From an uncultured Clostridium sp. (GTDB lineage Bacteria; Bacillota; Clostridia; Oscillospirales; Butyricicoccaceae), in assembly GCA_947427035.1 (NCBI GenBank), contig CANEGK010000001.1, positions 1-64,000 of the forward strand: DNA of 64,000 nt, given 5' to 3'. Below the pieces are notes generated by a model. It saw only the letters and a program-made list of their open reading frames with translations, did not search any database and was not told the DNA's origin. Within the stretch, counting starts at the first letter, position 1, and every line of letters starts with the position of its first letter. Shown piece after piece: positions 17,050 to 25,112 of this stretch. Both the position numbers and the translations under genes were made by a program.

Positions 17050-17466
17050 TTAATGTAATGCTGTCGAAATTACACTACCAATCATACATGAAATCAGTAA
17101 AAGAATCAACACCATCAGAAAATTTTTTATAACGAATGCGCCGGAAAATGCCGCTGTCCCCGCAATTGCCAGCAAGGCCAACATCCCGGCAACGGCTAAA
17201 AGGGCGGAAAGCAATTTTCGCTTATTCCCGCCGGCGACAATGGAACATGCAAAACCGCCTGCAAATATCGTTCCCCCGGTATAGATTTGGATATGCTCTG
17301 CCGGCAATGTGCCTGATGCCGTTAATACGGACAGCACCAGAGCAGTCAGCAACAGTATAAACATGCCAATCCCGACGGCAAAGCCGATCCTTTTGGCAGA
17401 AATCGCCCCGCCTGCTGCTTCACGTTTCCCTGTTTTTTCTGCTGGTCTCTTTCTCCGATTCCGCAT
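17050..17466 (-). CDS. TIGR04086 family membrane protein
   Basis: 138 residues: a basic, cytoplasmic N-terminus (RNRRKRPAEKTGKRE) and four predicted membrane helices. The sequence and its position between yajC and the SCIFF genes match the TIGR04086 (YrzE-like) family common in Clostridia, whose function is unknown. ATG 17466 is used; its G-run ribosome binding site lies inside the 3' arm of the hairpin at 17474-17517. Probably cotranscribed with scfA and scfB. Confidence 0.8.
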   Translation of the reverse strand: MRNRRKRPAEKTGKREAAGGAISAKRIGFAVGIGMFILLLTALVLSVLTASGTLPAEHIQIYTGGTIFAGGFACSIVAGGNKRKLLSALLAVAGMLALLAIAGTAAFSGAFVIKNFLMVLILLLISCMIGSVISTALH

Positions 17467-17473
17467 AGAAAAA

Positions 17474-17517
17474 CCCCCTGCATGGCATCTTGTCTGATAC
17501 AAAAACTATGCAGGGGG
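17474..17517 (-). terminator. Terminator-like hairpin between yajC and the TIGR04086 gene
   Basis: A perfect 10-bp stem of 17474-17483 with 17508-17517; on the minus strand the 3' arm GGGGG is followed by TTTTT and then the ATG at 17466. It can terminate yajC transcripts and at the same time hide the ribosome binding site of the next gene. Confidence 0.7.
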
Positions 17518-17536
17518 CGCCTTATTTAGCACTGGG

Positions 17537-17860
17537 TTATTCCGTTTTGTCTTCCTGACCGTTGTTTTCAGGCAATTCTTCGGTCTTGGATTCTTCTTCA
17601 GGGCTTTCTTTGGACTGGATAGCCCATTTTTTAATGGTCAGCTTGGTGCGATCGGCTCCCGTTTCAAACGTGACAATGTCGTCTTTAACATTGAGCACCC
17701 TGCCGGTAAAGCCGCCAATCGTCACAATCAAATCACCCGGCTTTAAGCTGTTGCGCAATATGCGATCGGCTTTCTCTTTTTTCTTCTGCGGACGAATGAG
17801 CATAAAGTAAAAAAGTGCCAGCATCAGTACTATCCAGATATACCCGGTATAGTCTCCCAT
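17537..17860 (-). CDS. yajC: Preprotein translocase subunit YajC
   Basis: 107 residues: one N-terminal membrane helix ending in FYFMLIRPQKKKEK, the YajC signature, then a small beta domain (LKPGDLIVTIGGFTGRV) and an acidic tail. YajC is an accessory of the Sec translocon. It lies downstream of tgt, the usual tgt-yajC order, but has its own promoter in the 95-base gap. Confidence 0.93.
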   Translation of the reverse strand: MGDYTGYIWIVLMLALFYFMLIRPQKKKEKADRILRNSLKPGDLIVTIGGFTGRVLNVKDDIVTFETGADRTKLTIKKWAIQSKESPEEESKTEELPENNGQEDKTE

Positions 17861-17898
17861 CTTTTTTCCTCCTCTTCCTAAAAATTGTTAACATTTTT

Positions 17899-17927
17899 AT
17901 TATACCGGACGCTTGTGCAAAAAGCAA
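17899..17927 (-). promoter_or_regulatory. Predicted sigma-A promoter of yajC
   Basis: On the minus strand TTGCTT (17927-17922), 17-bp spacer, TATAAT (17904-17899), about 40 bases upstream of the yajC start. Confidence 0.6.
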
Positions 17928-17955
17928 GCACAAAAACCGCCCCAGTCGCTTTACC

Positions 17956-19086
17956 TCAGATTCTCTTCGCCAAACGCTCGCTTTTTTCCTTTCGAAATTC
18001 TGCAAAAGTCCCATTGTCTAACGCCTGCCGAATATCGTTCATCAGTTGATTATAGAAATACAAATTGTGCATGACGGCAAAACGCATTCCCAGCATCTCT
18101 CCGGAACGAAGCAGGTGGCGCAGGTAGGCACGAGAATATTTTTGACAGAACGGGCAGCCGCACGCCTCGTCGATGGGCTGGGCATCGGTGATATATTTTG
18201 CGTTGTTTAAATTGATAATCCCCTGACTGGTAAACAGATGTCCATGCCTTGCATTGCGTGCCGGCATCACACAGTCAAAAAAGTCTATGCCGCGCCACAC
18301 GCCCTCAATGATATTGGATGGGGTTCCCACGCCCATCAGATATCGCGGGCGGTCAGAAGGCATATATGGCTCGACCTGCTCGATAATGTCGTACATGACC
18401 TCTGTCGATTCCCCGACGGCCAGCCCGCCGATAGCATAGCCGGGCAGCTCCAGCCCGGCGATCTGCTTCATATGCTCAATGCGCAAATCCGGATGCGTTC
18501 CCCCCTGGTTAATGCCCCACAGCATCTGCCCCGGATTCACGGTATTTTCCTGCTGCTTCAGCCGCTTCAATTCGGCGTCACAGCGTGCCAGCCAGCGTGC
18601 CGTCCGCTGACAGGACTTCTGCACATAATCATGCGGAGCAGGGTTTTCAATGCACTCGTCAAATGCCATAGCAATATCCGAACCCAGCGCCCACTGAATG
18701 CGCATACTCTCCTCCGGCCCCATAAAAATACGATGGCCGTCTGTATGCGCGTTAAACTGTACACCCTCTTCCGTAATTTTGCGCAGCTTGGCCAGTGAAA
18801 AAACCTGAAATCCCCCGCTGTCTGTCAGAATAGGACCATTCCAACACATAAATTGATGAAGGCCTCCTAACTCGTGAATGACCGATTCACCAGGACGTAC
18901 ATGCAGATGGTAAGTGTTGGACAGCTCAACCTGGCACCCAATTTGATGAAGATCGTCTGCTGAAAGCGCCCCTTTAATAGCTGCCTGCGTACCTACATTC
19001 ATAAAAACAGGAGTCTGTACCACCCCGTGCGGCGTGTGAAAAACACCGCGCCGGGCGTGTCCTTCCTTGCGTATCAGTTCAAACAT
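17956..19086 (-). CDS. tgt: tRNA-guanine transglycosylase (queuine/preQ1)
   Basis: 376 residues, full length. The TIM-barrel motifs are present: DSGGFQVFSL (first catalytic Asp), the nucleophile region in IDFFDCVMPARNARHG, and the zinc site CGCPFCQKYSRAYLRHL with the later His. The bacterial enzyme exchanges guanine-34 for preQ1 in tRNAs with GUN anticodons. Start ATG 19086 lies three bases downstream of the rmuC stop. QueA, the next enzyme, is encoded about 18 kb away at the window start rather than adjacent. Confidence 0.96.
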   Translation of the reverse strand: MFELIRKEGHARRGVFHTPHGVVQTPVFMNVGTQAAIKGALSADDLHQIGCQVELSNTYHLHVRPGESVIHELGGLHQFMCWNGPILTDSGGFQVFSLAKLRKITEEGVQFNAHTDGHRIFMGPEESMRIQWALGSDIAMAFDECIENPAPHDYVQKSCQRTARWLARCDAELKRLKQQENTVNPGQMLWGINQGGTHPDLRIEHMKQIAGLELPGYAIGGLAVGESTEVMYDIIEQVEPYMPSDRPRYLMGVGTPSNIIEGVWRGIDFFDCVMPARNARHGHLFTSQGIINLNNAKYITDAQPIDEACGCPFCQKYSRAYLRHLLRSGEMLGMRFAVMHNLYFYNQLMNDIRQALDNGTFAEFRKEKSERLAKRI

Positions 19087-19089
19087 TCC

Positions 19090-20325
19090 CTATTCCTCCA
19101 GTAAAGACTCCTGGTTTTCCGGCAGCGTCTGTATGCTGCGCAGTTTGCTTTGAATCTGCCGGGTGCGCACCCCAACCAGCTTATCCAGTTCACTTCCGGC
19201 CTGCTCCAGCCGCTTCTGTGTCGCTTCCAACACCGCACCGAAGGTGTCGAATTCCGTTTTTACCGAGCTGAGAACCTTCCACACTTCGCTGGATCTCTTC
19301 TGAATAGCAAGTGTCCGAAATCCCATTTGCAGGCTGTTGAGCAATGCCCCCATGGTGGTCGGCCCGGCGATATTCACTTTATAATCGCGCTGAAGCTGCT
19401 CTACCATTCCGGCGCGCACCACTTCGGCATAAAGTCCTTCGACAGGCAGGAACATGATGGCAAAGTCGGTTGTGGCCGGAGGCGATATGTATTTGGTATG
19501 AATGTCCCGTGCAAAGCCGCGGATGCGCTCACGCAGCAGCTTGAGCGCCGCTTCGACCTGCGCCGGCTCCGCTGAATCATAGGCATCCAGAAGCTGCTCA
19601 TAGGCGTCAGCCGGAAATTTAGCATCGATGGGCAGCCAGACCGGCGTCCCGTCATCGCCCGGCAGTTTGACGGCATATTCCACAACGTTCTGACTCCCTT
19701 TTTTTGTGGCGACGTTTTTTGCGTACTGCTCCGGTGAAAGAATCTGCTCCAAAATGGCGCCCAGTTGAATTTCCCCCAGTACGCCGCGCGATTTTACATT
19801 GGACAAAACCTTTTTGAGATCTCCCACGCCGGCCGCCAGCGACTGCATTTCTCCCAATCCCTTATACACCTGTTCAAGCCGTTCGCTGACCATTTGGAAG
19901 GAATCATTCAGTTTTTTCTCCAGTGTGCTCTGCAATTTCTCATCGACCGTCTTACGAATGTCATCCAGCTGAGCGCGATTGCTTTCCTGCATTCCGCGCA
20001 CGCCGTCGCTCAGCGTTCGCCGCATGTTATCAAGCTTCTGCTCGCTTTGCATCGTGTTTTCCAGCATTTTGCGCCCCAGCTTGTCCATCGAGCTCTCCAT
20101 CGACTGTCCCAGCTTATTCAGCGCATTTTCTGTCGACTGGACAAGCATGTCCTGACGAGCCATCAGCTTGATTTCGTCCTGCCGTATTTCATTGATCTGC
20201 GCAGATAAAGTATCTGTATCCCCCATTTTCTGCTCCAGCACTTTGAGTTTTCTTCCCGTCAACCAGAAGCCCACGAGCAATAATACCGCCAAAAGCACCG
20301 CCGCAGCCGCAGCAATCCATTCCAT
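19090..20325 (-). CDS. rmuC: DNA recombination protein RmuC
   Basis: 411 residues: an N-terminal membrane anchor (about 5-22), a long coiled-coil (about 30-170), and the conserved RmuC nuclease-like domain (PVWLPIDAKFPADAYEQLLDA, then FLPVEGLYAEVVR and GPTTMGALLNSLQMGFRTLAIQKRS). RmuC limits DNA rearrangements by an unsettled mechanism. Probably cotranscribed with tgt. Confidence 0.93.
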   Translation of the reverse strand: MEWIAAAAAVLLAVLLLVGFWLTGRKLKVLEQKMGDTDTLSAQINEIRQDEIKLMARQDMLVQSTENALNKLGQSMESSMDKLGRKMLENTMQSEQKLDNMRRTLSDGVRGMQESNRAQLDDIRKTVDEKLQSTLEKKLNDSFQMVSERLEQVYKGLGEMQSLAAGVGDLKKVLSNVKSRGVLGEIQLGAILEQILSPEQYAKNVATKKGSQNVVEYAVKLPGDDGTPVWLPIDAKFPADAYEQLLDAYDSAEPAQVEAALKLLRERIRGFARDIHTKYISPPATTDFAIMFLPVEGLYAEVVRAGMVEQLQRDYKVNIAGPTTMGALLNSLQMGFRTLAIQKRSSEVWKVLSSVKTEFDTFGAVLEATQKRLEQAGSELDKLVGVRTRQIQSKLRSIQTLPENQESLLEE

Positions 20326-20367
20326 ATTTGCAATTTCCTTCCCTTTTCATTGACTGACAGGCATTCA

Positions 20368-21882
20368 TTAATCCTGTAGCGTTATCTCAACCGTCCTGTC
20401 TTCCCTTTGCTTTTCGTGGAAAACCATGCGCCATTCGACGTCATCTGCCCACTCGAACCGCAGTGCCGAACAGGCGCTGTGACTCCGCCCACCGGATGGA
20501 ACCCTGAGCATAGAGATCACTGTAGGGCCGTCTGCTCCGCCTATAATACCAATAGATGCCGCTCCGTCCGGCGCTTTTCCCTCGGGTAATGTCCGTTTCG
20601 GATGATCACCCTTTGCGCAGTCGGTGACAAAAAAGGCCGAAGCCGGCAGATCGGGCGACAGCGTAAACTGTATGGCCGTAAAACGGGTCGGGAGCTCCCA
20701 TTCGCGGTCCTGGCAAAAAAGCTGGGGCGCTTCCTGCCGTTCACAGGATTCTATTGTCAATACATGCTGCACGCCGCTCGTTGGATGAATAAAGGTCACT
20801 GTTTTTCCCGGTTCCGCTGAATAAAACCGCGGCCCTGGTATGGCAACAGGTTCTTGCGACAGCGTAACATTGAATGCCCGGAGTTCTGCTTTTCTCTGCC
20901 GCGGCAACGGGAACGCCATGCGCCAGAACACCCACCCAAAGGCAGGATCCAGTTCATAATGCTCCAGCAATCTTTTGGCGTCTGTGTCCATATGCTCATT
21001 CTCTGGCAGGCATGGATTCCACACTGTGCCATACCCATTCTTGGAAGCATAGTTTTTCTCTTTAAACGAAATTTGTGCATCTATCAAGCGGTTTAACGGG
21101 TTTTCCGCATCCATCTGCTCACGCTGTTCCTCTGTATACCCGTCGATTTGCACTTCATCCATAAGGTTCCATTTTTCTATAAACAAACGAATGCGTTCTG
21201 GTGCAATCTGTGCGCAAAAATCGATCACAAGCCCCTTTCCACAACTGTAAACGGCGGGAATCAGCCATAGTTCATCCCCCCAGATGAATTGGCGGCGTAC
21301 CGCCATCTCACGCCCTGCACGTTCCCGGCCGCCGCCGGAAAATCCGCTGCTGAAATACACTTTCCATTCGGATACATTCGGCTCAGGCACGACCCCATTG
21401 TGCTCTTTATATTCTTTGGGGTATTTCAGCTGACTTTTATCGAACTCAGCCTCCAGGGTCGTGATATAGGTAAACGGATCCTTCATTGGCGCCAATGACA
21501 GGCCGCTGGAAATAGCCTGTAAAACCGCATCCTGTTCCGACGTCCGGGGGTTTTCACGCAAGAACTGCTCGAATTGCTCCTGTGACCAACCATGTGCCTG
21601 TTCCAAAGCGTCTGTACTTCCGCAGACAAGTACCAAACGCAAAAAATCTTTAAAGCTTCTGGCCAGCGGATGCACTTCATTAGGCGAGTTCATGGGGTTT
21701 ACAGCAAACACCATATCCCCGAAACCCTGCACAAAGCAAAAGTGGATTCCGTCTACCCCGGCCCAGCCAAAGACTCTGGCGCCCACCGGAGTACAAAAAT
21801 ACCCGCCGGTTTCGCTGCCCGCTGCAAAGCCTATCGCAGCAGTGTCAACGCCCAGCTGCTGAAACTGTTTATACAAAGACAT
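20368..21882 (-). CDS. Unknown protein with a GADGPT motif
   Basis: 504 residues from ATG 21882; a GTG at 21942 would start inside a hairpin and is rejected. No signal peptide or membrane segments. I do not recognise a domain for most of its length. Near the C-terminus (about residues 443-458, bases 20509-20556) it carries SIGIIGGADGPTVISM, a motif otherwise known from the beta subunits of sodium-pumping decarboxylases (OadB/GcdB), but here in a soluble, non-transporter setting. It contains many Trp/Phe-rich stretches. Automatic pipelines could mislabel it as a decarboxylase on this motif. It follows an XRE regulator gene on the same strand. Function unknown. Confidence 0.7.
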   Translation of the reverse strand: MSLYKQFQQLGVDTAAIGFAAGSETGGYFCTPVGARVFGWAGVDGIHFCFVQGFGDMVFAVNPMNSPNEVHPLARSFKDFLRLVLVCGSTDALEQAHGWSQEQFEQFLRENPRTSEQDAVLQAISSGLSLAPMKDPFTYITTLEAEFDKSQLKYPKEYKEHNGVVPEPNVSEWKVYFSSGFSGGGRERAGREMAVRRQFIWGDELWLIPAVYSCGKGLVIDFCAQIAPERIRLFIEKWNLMDEVQIDGYTEEQREQMDAENPLNRLIDAQISFKEKNYASKNGYGTVWNPCLPENEHMDTDAKRLLEHYELDPAFGWVFWRMAFPLPRQRKAELRAFNVTLSQEPVAIPGPRFYSAEPGKTVTFIHPTSGVQHVLTIESCERQEAPQLFCQDREWELPTRFTAIQFTLSPDLPASAFFVTDCAKGDHPKRTLPEGKAPDGAASIGIIGGADGPTVISMLRVPSGGRSHSACSALRFEWADDVEWRMVFHEKQREDRTVEITLQD

Positions 21883-21934
21883 TATTACCAGCCTTCCTGC
21901 CAAAGCGCCATTCTCTGTCAAAAGTTCACGAAAA

Positions 21935-21965
21935 AACCCCACAAAATCACCGATCTTGTGGGGTT
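21935..21965 (-). terminator. Intrinsic terminator after the XRE gene
   Basis: A 10-bp stem of 21935-21944 with 21956-21965; on the minus strand the arm is followed by TTTTTT. It lies 78 bases past the XRE stop and 50 bases ahead of the GADGPT gene. Confidence 0.75.
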
Positions 21966-22042
21966 GGTGCGGTGAAGCAATCCAAATCCGAACCGCTGTT
22001 TGAAATATTATAACACCGCCAGCTTAAAGTCGTCAAATGGAA

Positions 22043-22507
22043 TCATATCTGACCTTGCGATTTATTGGTATCCCATACATGTGACAAAATATCTTTTAAC
22101 ACTAACATAGCATCTAAATCATTATAGCCATACTGCGTTTTCAGATTATCAAGCAGCTCTCTTATTTTGACTGCATAATTATTTATATCAATTTTCTCTT
22201 GATAAGACGCCAGTATAGGGTATTTTTTCGCCCATGCTCTTGTCCAATCTATTTTTTGTACTATTTCCTCACTTGTATTCTCGATCATCTGTTCAATCTC
22301 TTTGGCATCAACGTCAAAATCTATCAGCTCATCCAGCGTCAAATGATACAGATTGGACAGCTTTTTAGACTGGCATATATCCGGAAGTGTTTCGTCAAGC
22401 TCCCATTTTGAAATAGTCTGCCTGCTAACCCCCAGTTTTTCAGCAACTTCCTCCTGTGACAGGCCGCTTTTTTTCCGCGCATTGAAAAGGCTGTTCCCCA
22501 AACTCAT
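22043..22507 (-). CDS. XRE-family helix-turn-helix regulator
   Basis: 154 residues. Residues 4-60 are a Cro/C1-type HTH (NARKKSGLSQEEVAEKLGVSRQTISKWELDETLPD). The C-terminal 90 residues are alpha-helical with an acidic stretch and no recognised domain. ATG 22507 follows GGGAGAG. It is divergent from the DEAD-box helicase gene with a 265-base gap, and may regulate itself or the GADGPT gene downstream. Confidence 0.85.
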   Translation of the reverse strand: MSLGNSLFNARKKSGLSQEEVAEKLGVSRQTISKWELDETLPDICQSKKLSNLYHLTLDELIDFDVDAKEIEQMIENTSEEIVQKIDWTRAWAKKYPILASYQEKIDINNYAVKIRELLDNLKTQYGYNDLDAMLVLKDILSHVWDTNKSQGQI

Positions 22508-22663
22508 ATTTGCTCTCTCCCGTATTTCGTTTTGATACAATTATAAATACCGTCCGCAAGAAAATCCACCAATAGAAAGTTACATTTTTGCCCGATTTTT
22601 TAACATTTTCAAGACAGAATTTTGAGTAAAAAGATACTCTAAACAGCTTTTTTACCAAAAGCC

Positions 22664-22691
22664 TTGCTTTTGCACGCGCTTGTGGTATAAT
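22664..22691 (+). promoter_or_regulatory. Predicted sigma-A promoter of the DEAD-box helicase gene
   Basis: TTGCTT (22664-22669), 16-bp spacer, TATAAT (22686-22691), about 80 bases upstream of the coding start. Confidence 0.65.
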
Positions 22692-22716
22692 AATTGTCAG
22701 AAATCTTGTAAAGCAG

Positions 22717-22757
22717 CATGAAAAGGCAGGGAAAGGGATTTCCTTGCCTTTTTCATG
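22717..22757 (+). promoter_or_regulatory. Leader hairpin of the helicase gene (possible attenuator)
   Basis: A long stem made of 22717-22728 with 22745-22757 and an inner 5-bp stem 22730-22734 with 22739-22743, broken by small bulges. The 3' arm contains CTTTTT. It lies between the promoter and ATG 22773, where it could terminate or slow transcription, or sense RNA structure. Confidence 0.6.
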
Positions 22758-22772
22758 AGAAAGTAGGATAAA

Positions 22773-24383
22773 ATGGACAGCAATTCCTTTGCCGCCCTGC
22801 CTTTATCGCCCGAGCTTCTCAGGGCGGTCGGGGAGCTAGGCTTTACCGAAATGACAGAGATTCAGCAAAAGGCCATTCCGGTCGTACTCGAAGGGCGCGA
22901 CGTCATCGGGCGCTCAAGCACCGGCACCGGCAAAACGGCTGCTTTCGGCTTGCCCGCTGTCGAGTTGTGCCAGAGCGGCGGGGGCGGCCCGCAGGTGCTC
23001 ATCCTGCTCCCTACACGCGAGCTGGCTTTGCAGGTGTGCGGCGAAATGCAGAAATTCTCCCGGTATAAAGAGCTCTGCGTCGTACCGGTTTATGGCGGCG
23101 CATCGATCATCAACCAGATCAATGACCTCAAATACGCCGAAATTGTCGTCGGCACCCCGGGTCGTATTATTGACCATCTGCACCGCGGCACGCTTGAGCT
23201 GGACAAGGTGCGCATGGTTGTGCTGGACGAAGCTGACGAAATGCTCAACATGGGCTTTCTCGACGATATGAAGGCCATTTTGCGCTGTACGCCGAAAGAA
23301 CGGCAAACCCTTTTGTTTTCGGCTACCATGCCGTCCGCCATTCTGCGCCTGACCGAACGCTTTCAGCACACTCCGCTGCTCATCGAAGGCGACGACGGCC
23401 AGACGGCCTTTGATCTCATTTCGCAATACTACTGCGAAGTCCCTGTCAAGCGCAAGATGAGCGCCGTTCTCCGTCTGTTTGAAATGGAGGAAATCACCCG
23501 CGCCCTTATTTTTTGCAACACCAAGCGCATGGTTGACGTGCTGACCGAAAGCCTGCGCCGGCGTGGATTGCTGGCCACTGCCCTGCATGGGGATATGCGC
23601 CAGTCGGCCCGCACCAAAATCATGCAGGACTTCAAGGCAGGTAAAGTCAACGTGCTCATCGCGACCGATGTCGCGGCGCGCGGCATTGACGCCACCGGCG
23701 TTGAAGCCATCATCAACTATGATATGCCGCAGGACACCGAGTATTATACCCACCGCATCGGCCGCACCGGCCGCGCCGGCAATCTGGGCGCCGCATATAC
23801 ACTGGTCGCCGGCCACGGCGAGCTTTTTGACCTGGCAACCATTGTCGAAAGCACCGGGGCGCAGCTCGATTTATTTGTGATCGACGGGCTGGAAGATGCG
23901 GAAGTCGACACGCTGCGCAGCAGCGAAGGACACGAGCACGCGGATCGCCCGCGCCGCTCGGGGCGCTCCAGGCGGGAAAGCGGACGCGCCAGCCCCCGTT
24001 CTCCAAGCGGTGAAGCGAACGGCGAACTGGTTGCGCTGACGCTGGATGTCGGCAGCGAACACGGCATTTCACCCAATCATATTATTTCCGCACTGACCGA
24101 CAGCGGCCGTGTGCGTCGCGCCGACATCGGCCACATTAATATCGGGGCAGGCTGCTCGACCGTTTTTCTCCCCCGTGACGGCGCCCGCGCCATGCTCGCC
24201 GTCGAAGCCCCTATCGTAAAGGACTTTGTTGTCACTCTTTCCTGTGATGCAGAGAAACCGGCCGCTCCGGCAGAAGGAAGCGGCAAAAAACGCCGGCGCC
24301 GGCGCCGCCGGAAAAAAACGGAAAATGCGCCCAACGCTTCTGCTCCTTCTCAAGGTGCTGCGGATGATGAACACGTTGAATAG
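22773..24383 (+). CDS. DEAD-box ATP-dependent RNA helicase (DeaD/CshA-type, DbpA RNA-binding domain)
   Basis: 536 residues. The helicase motifs appear in order: Q motif, STGTGKT (I), PTRELA (Ia), TPGR (Ib), DEAD (II), SAT (III), ARGID (V) and HRIGRTGR (VI). After a basic linker (residues 380-415) comes a DbpA-type RNA-recognition domain (GELVALTLDVGSEHGISPNHIISAL...), then an extremely basic Lys/Arg tail. This layout fits cold-shock or ribosome-assembly helicases. ATG 22773 follows a weak AGTAGGA site. A promoter and a structured leader precede it, and a near-perfect terminator follows. Confidence 0.95.
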   Translation: MDSNSFAALPLSPELLRAVGELGFTEMTEIQQKAIPVVLEGRDVIGRSSTGTGKTAAFGLPAVELCQSGGGGPQVLILLPTRELALQVCGEMQKFSRYKELCVVPVYGGASIINQINDLKYAEIVVGTPGRIIDHLHRGTLELDKVRMVVLDEADEMLNMGFLDDMKAILRCTPKERQTLLFSATMPSAILRLTERFQHTPLLIEGDDGQTAFDLISQYYCEVPVKRKMSAVLRLFEMEEITRALIFCNTKRMVDVLTESLRRRGLLATALHGDMRQSARTKIMQDFKAGKVNVLIATDVAARGIDATGVEAIINYDMPQDTEYYTHRIGRTGRAGNLGAAYTLVAGHGELFDLATIVESTGAQLDLFVIDGLEDAEVDTLRSSEGHEHADRPRRSGRSRRESGRASPRSPSGEANGELVALTLDVGSEHGISPNHIISALTDSGRVRRADIGHINIGAGCSTVFLPRDGARAMLAVEAPIVKDFVVTLSCDAEKPAAPAEGSGKKRRRRRRRKKTENAPNASAPSQGAADDEHVE

Positions 24384-24387
24384 CTGC

Positions 24388-24423
24388 AAAAGAGCCCTGT
24401 GCCGCGGCACAGGGCTCTTTTTT
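24388..24423. terminator. Terminator after the helicase gene
   Basis: A perfect 16-bp stem, 24388-24403 with 24406-24421, followed by T's. It lies between two convergent genes and can serve both. Confidence 0.9.
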
Positions 24424-25051
24424 ACCGTATAAAGTTGGTGCGCTGCCTGGGTTCGTCTTCCGGCGGTAGAATGCCTGCTTTTTTGCCGGCCTCGATGCAT
24501 TTGAGTAACCAGGCCATATTTTTCCCCAGCGTGCGCATAATTTGCAGCCCTTCCAGATCCTGTCTGACCTGTTCAGGGGTATTTCCATGTACCATGTTCC
24601 AATATTGTGACGAGACAATCGGCATTTGAGCAATGGCAAAATATTTATTGAGCACGTCGAGCGACGCCGTTGTCCCTGCCCGGCGTGCTGACGCCACGGC
24701 TGCACCCGGCTTGCGGGCAAAGATTTCGGCGTCTGCGGCATAAAACAGCCGATCGAGGAAAGAGAGCACCGCCCCTGATGGGTGCGCGTAATAGACTGGC
24801 GTTCCAAAAATAAAGCCGTCGGCCTCCCGTGCTTTTTGACATACCTCGTTGACCAGATCGTCGCTAAACACGCATTGACTGTCCAGCTTTTGGCAGGCGC
24901 CGCAGGCCGTACAGTCGCGGATGGGGCTTTTCCCCAGCCAGACAATCTCACTGTCGACCCCTTCCTGCCGCAGAGCCGACGCCACCTCCGTAAGCGCTGT
25001 GGCCGTGCAGCCGTTTTCGTGCGGGCTTCCGTTGAGCATCAGGACTTTCAT
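24422..25051 (-). CDS. Flavodoxin-fold FMN reductase / iron-sulfur flavoprotein family
   Basis: 209 residues. The N-terminus MKVLMLNGSPHENG is the FMN phosphate loop of NADPH-dependent FMN reductases. A CTACGACQ...C cluster (about residues 47-61) resembles the compact cysteine motif of iron-sulfur flavoproteins. GTPVYYAHPSGAVLSFLDR is the flavin-binding second loop. ATG 25051 is chosen for AAAGGA spacing; ATG 25060 is in frame. It follows dpaAB on the same strand, 61 bases on. Substrate unknown. Confidence 0.88.
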   Translation of the reverse strand: MKVLMLNGSPHENGCTATALTEVASALRQEGVDSEIVWLGKSPIRDCTACGACQKLDSQCVFSDDLVNEVCQKAREADGFIFGTPVYYAHPSGAVLSFLDRLFYAADAEIFARKPGAAVASARRAGTTASLDVLNKYFAIAQMPIVSSQYWNMVHGNTPEQVRQDLEGLQIMRTLGKNMAWLLKCIEAGKKAGILPPEDEPRQRTNFIR

Positions 25052-25112
25052 GCAGTTCATCCTTTCTGTTTTTACCTGTCATTATATTACAGCTACAAGT
25101 CAAACACAACCT

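Noticed and set aside
20368-21882. Sodium-pumping decarboxylase beta subunit
   Set aside because: Only the GADGPT motif matches; membrane helices expected for that subunit are absent.
22914-23816. Long minus-strand open frame (300 codons) inside the helicase gene
   Set aside because: It is antisense to a fully motif-bearing DEAD-box helicase and has no ribosome binding site or recognisable domain; a codon-bias shadow.
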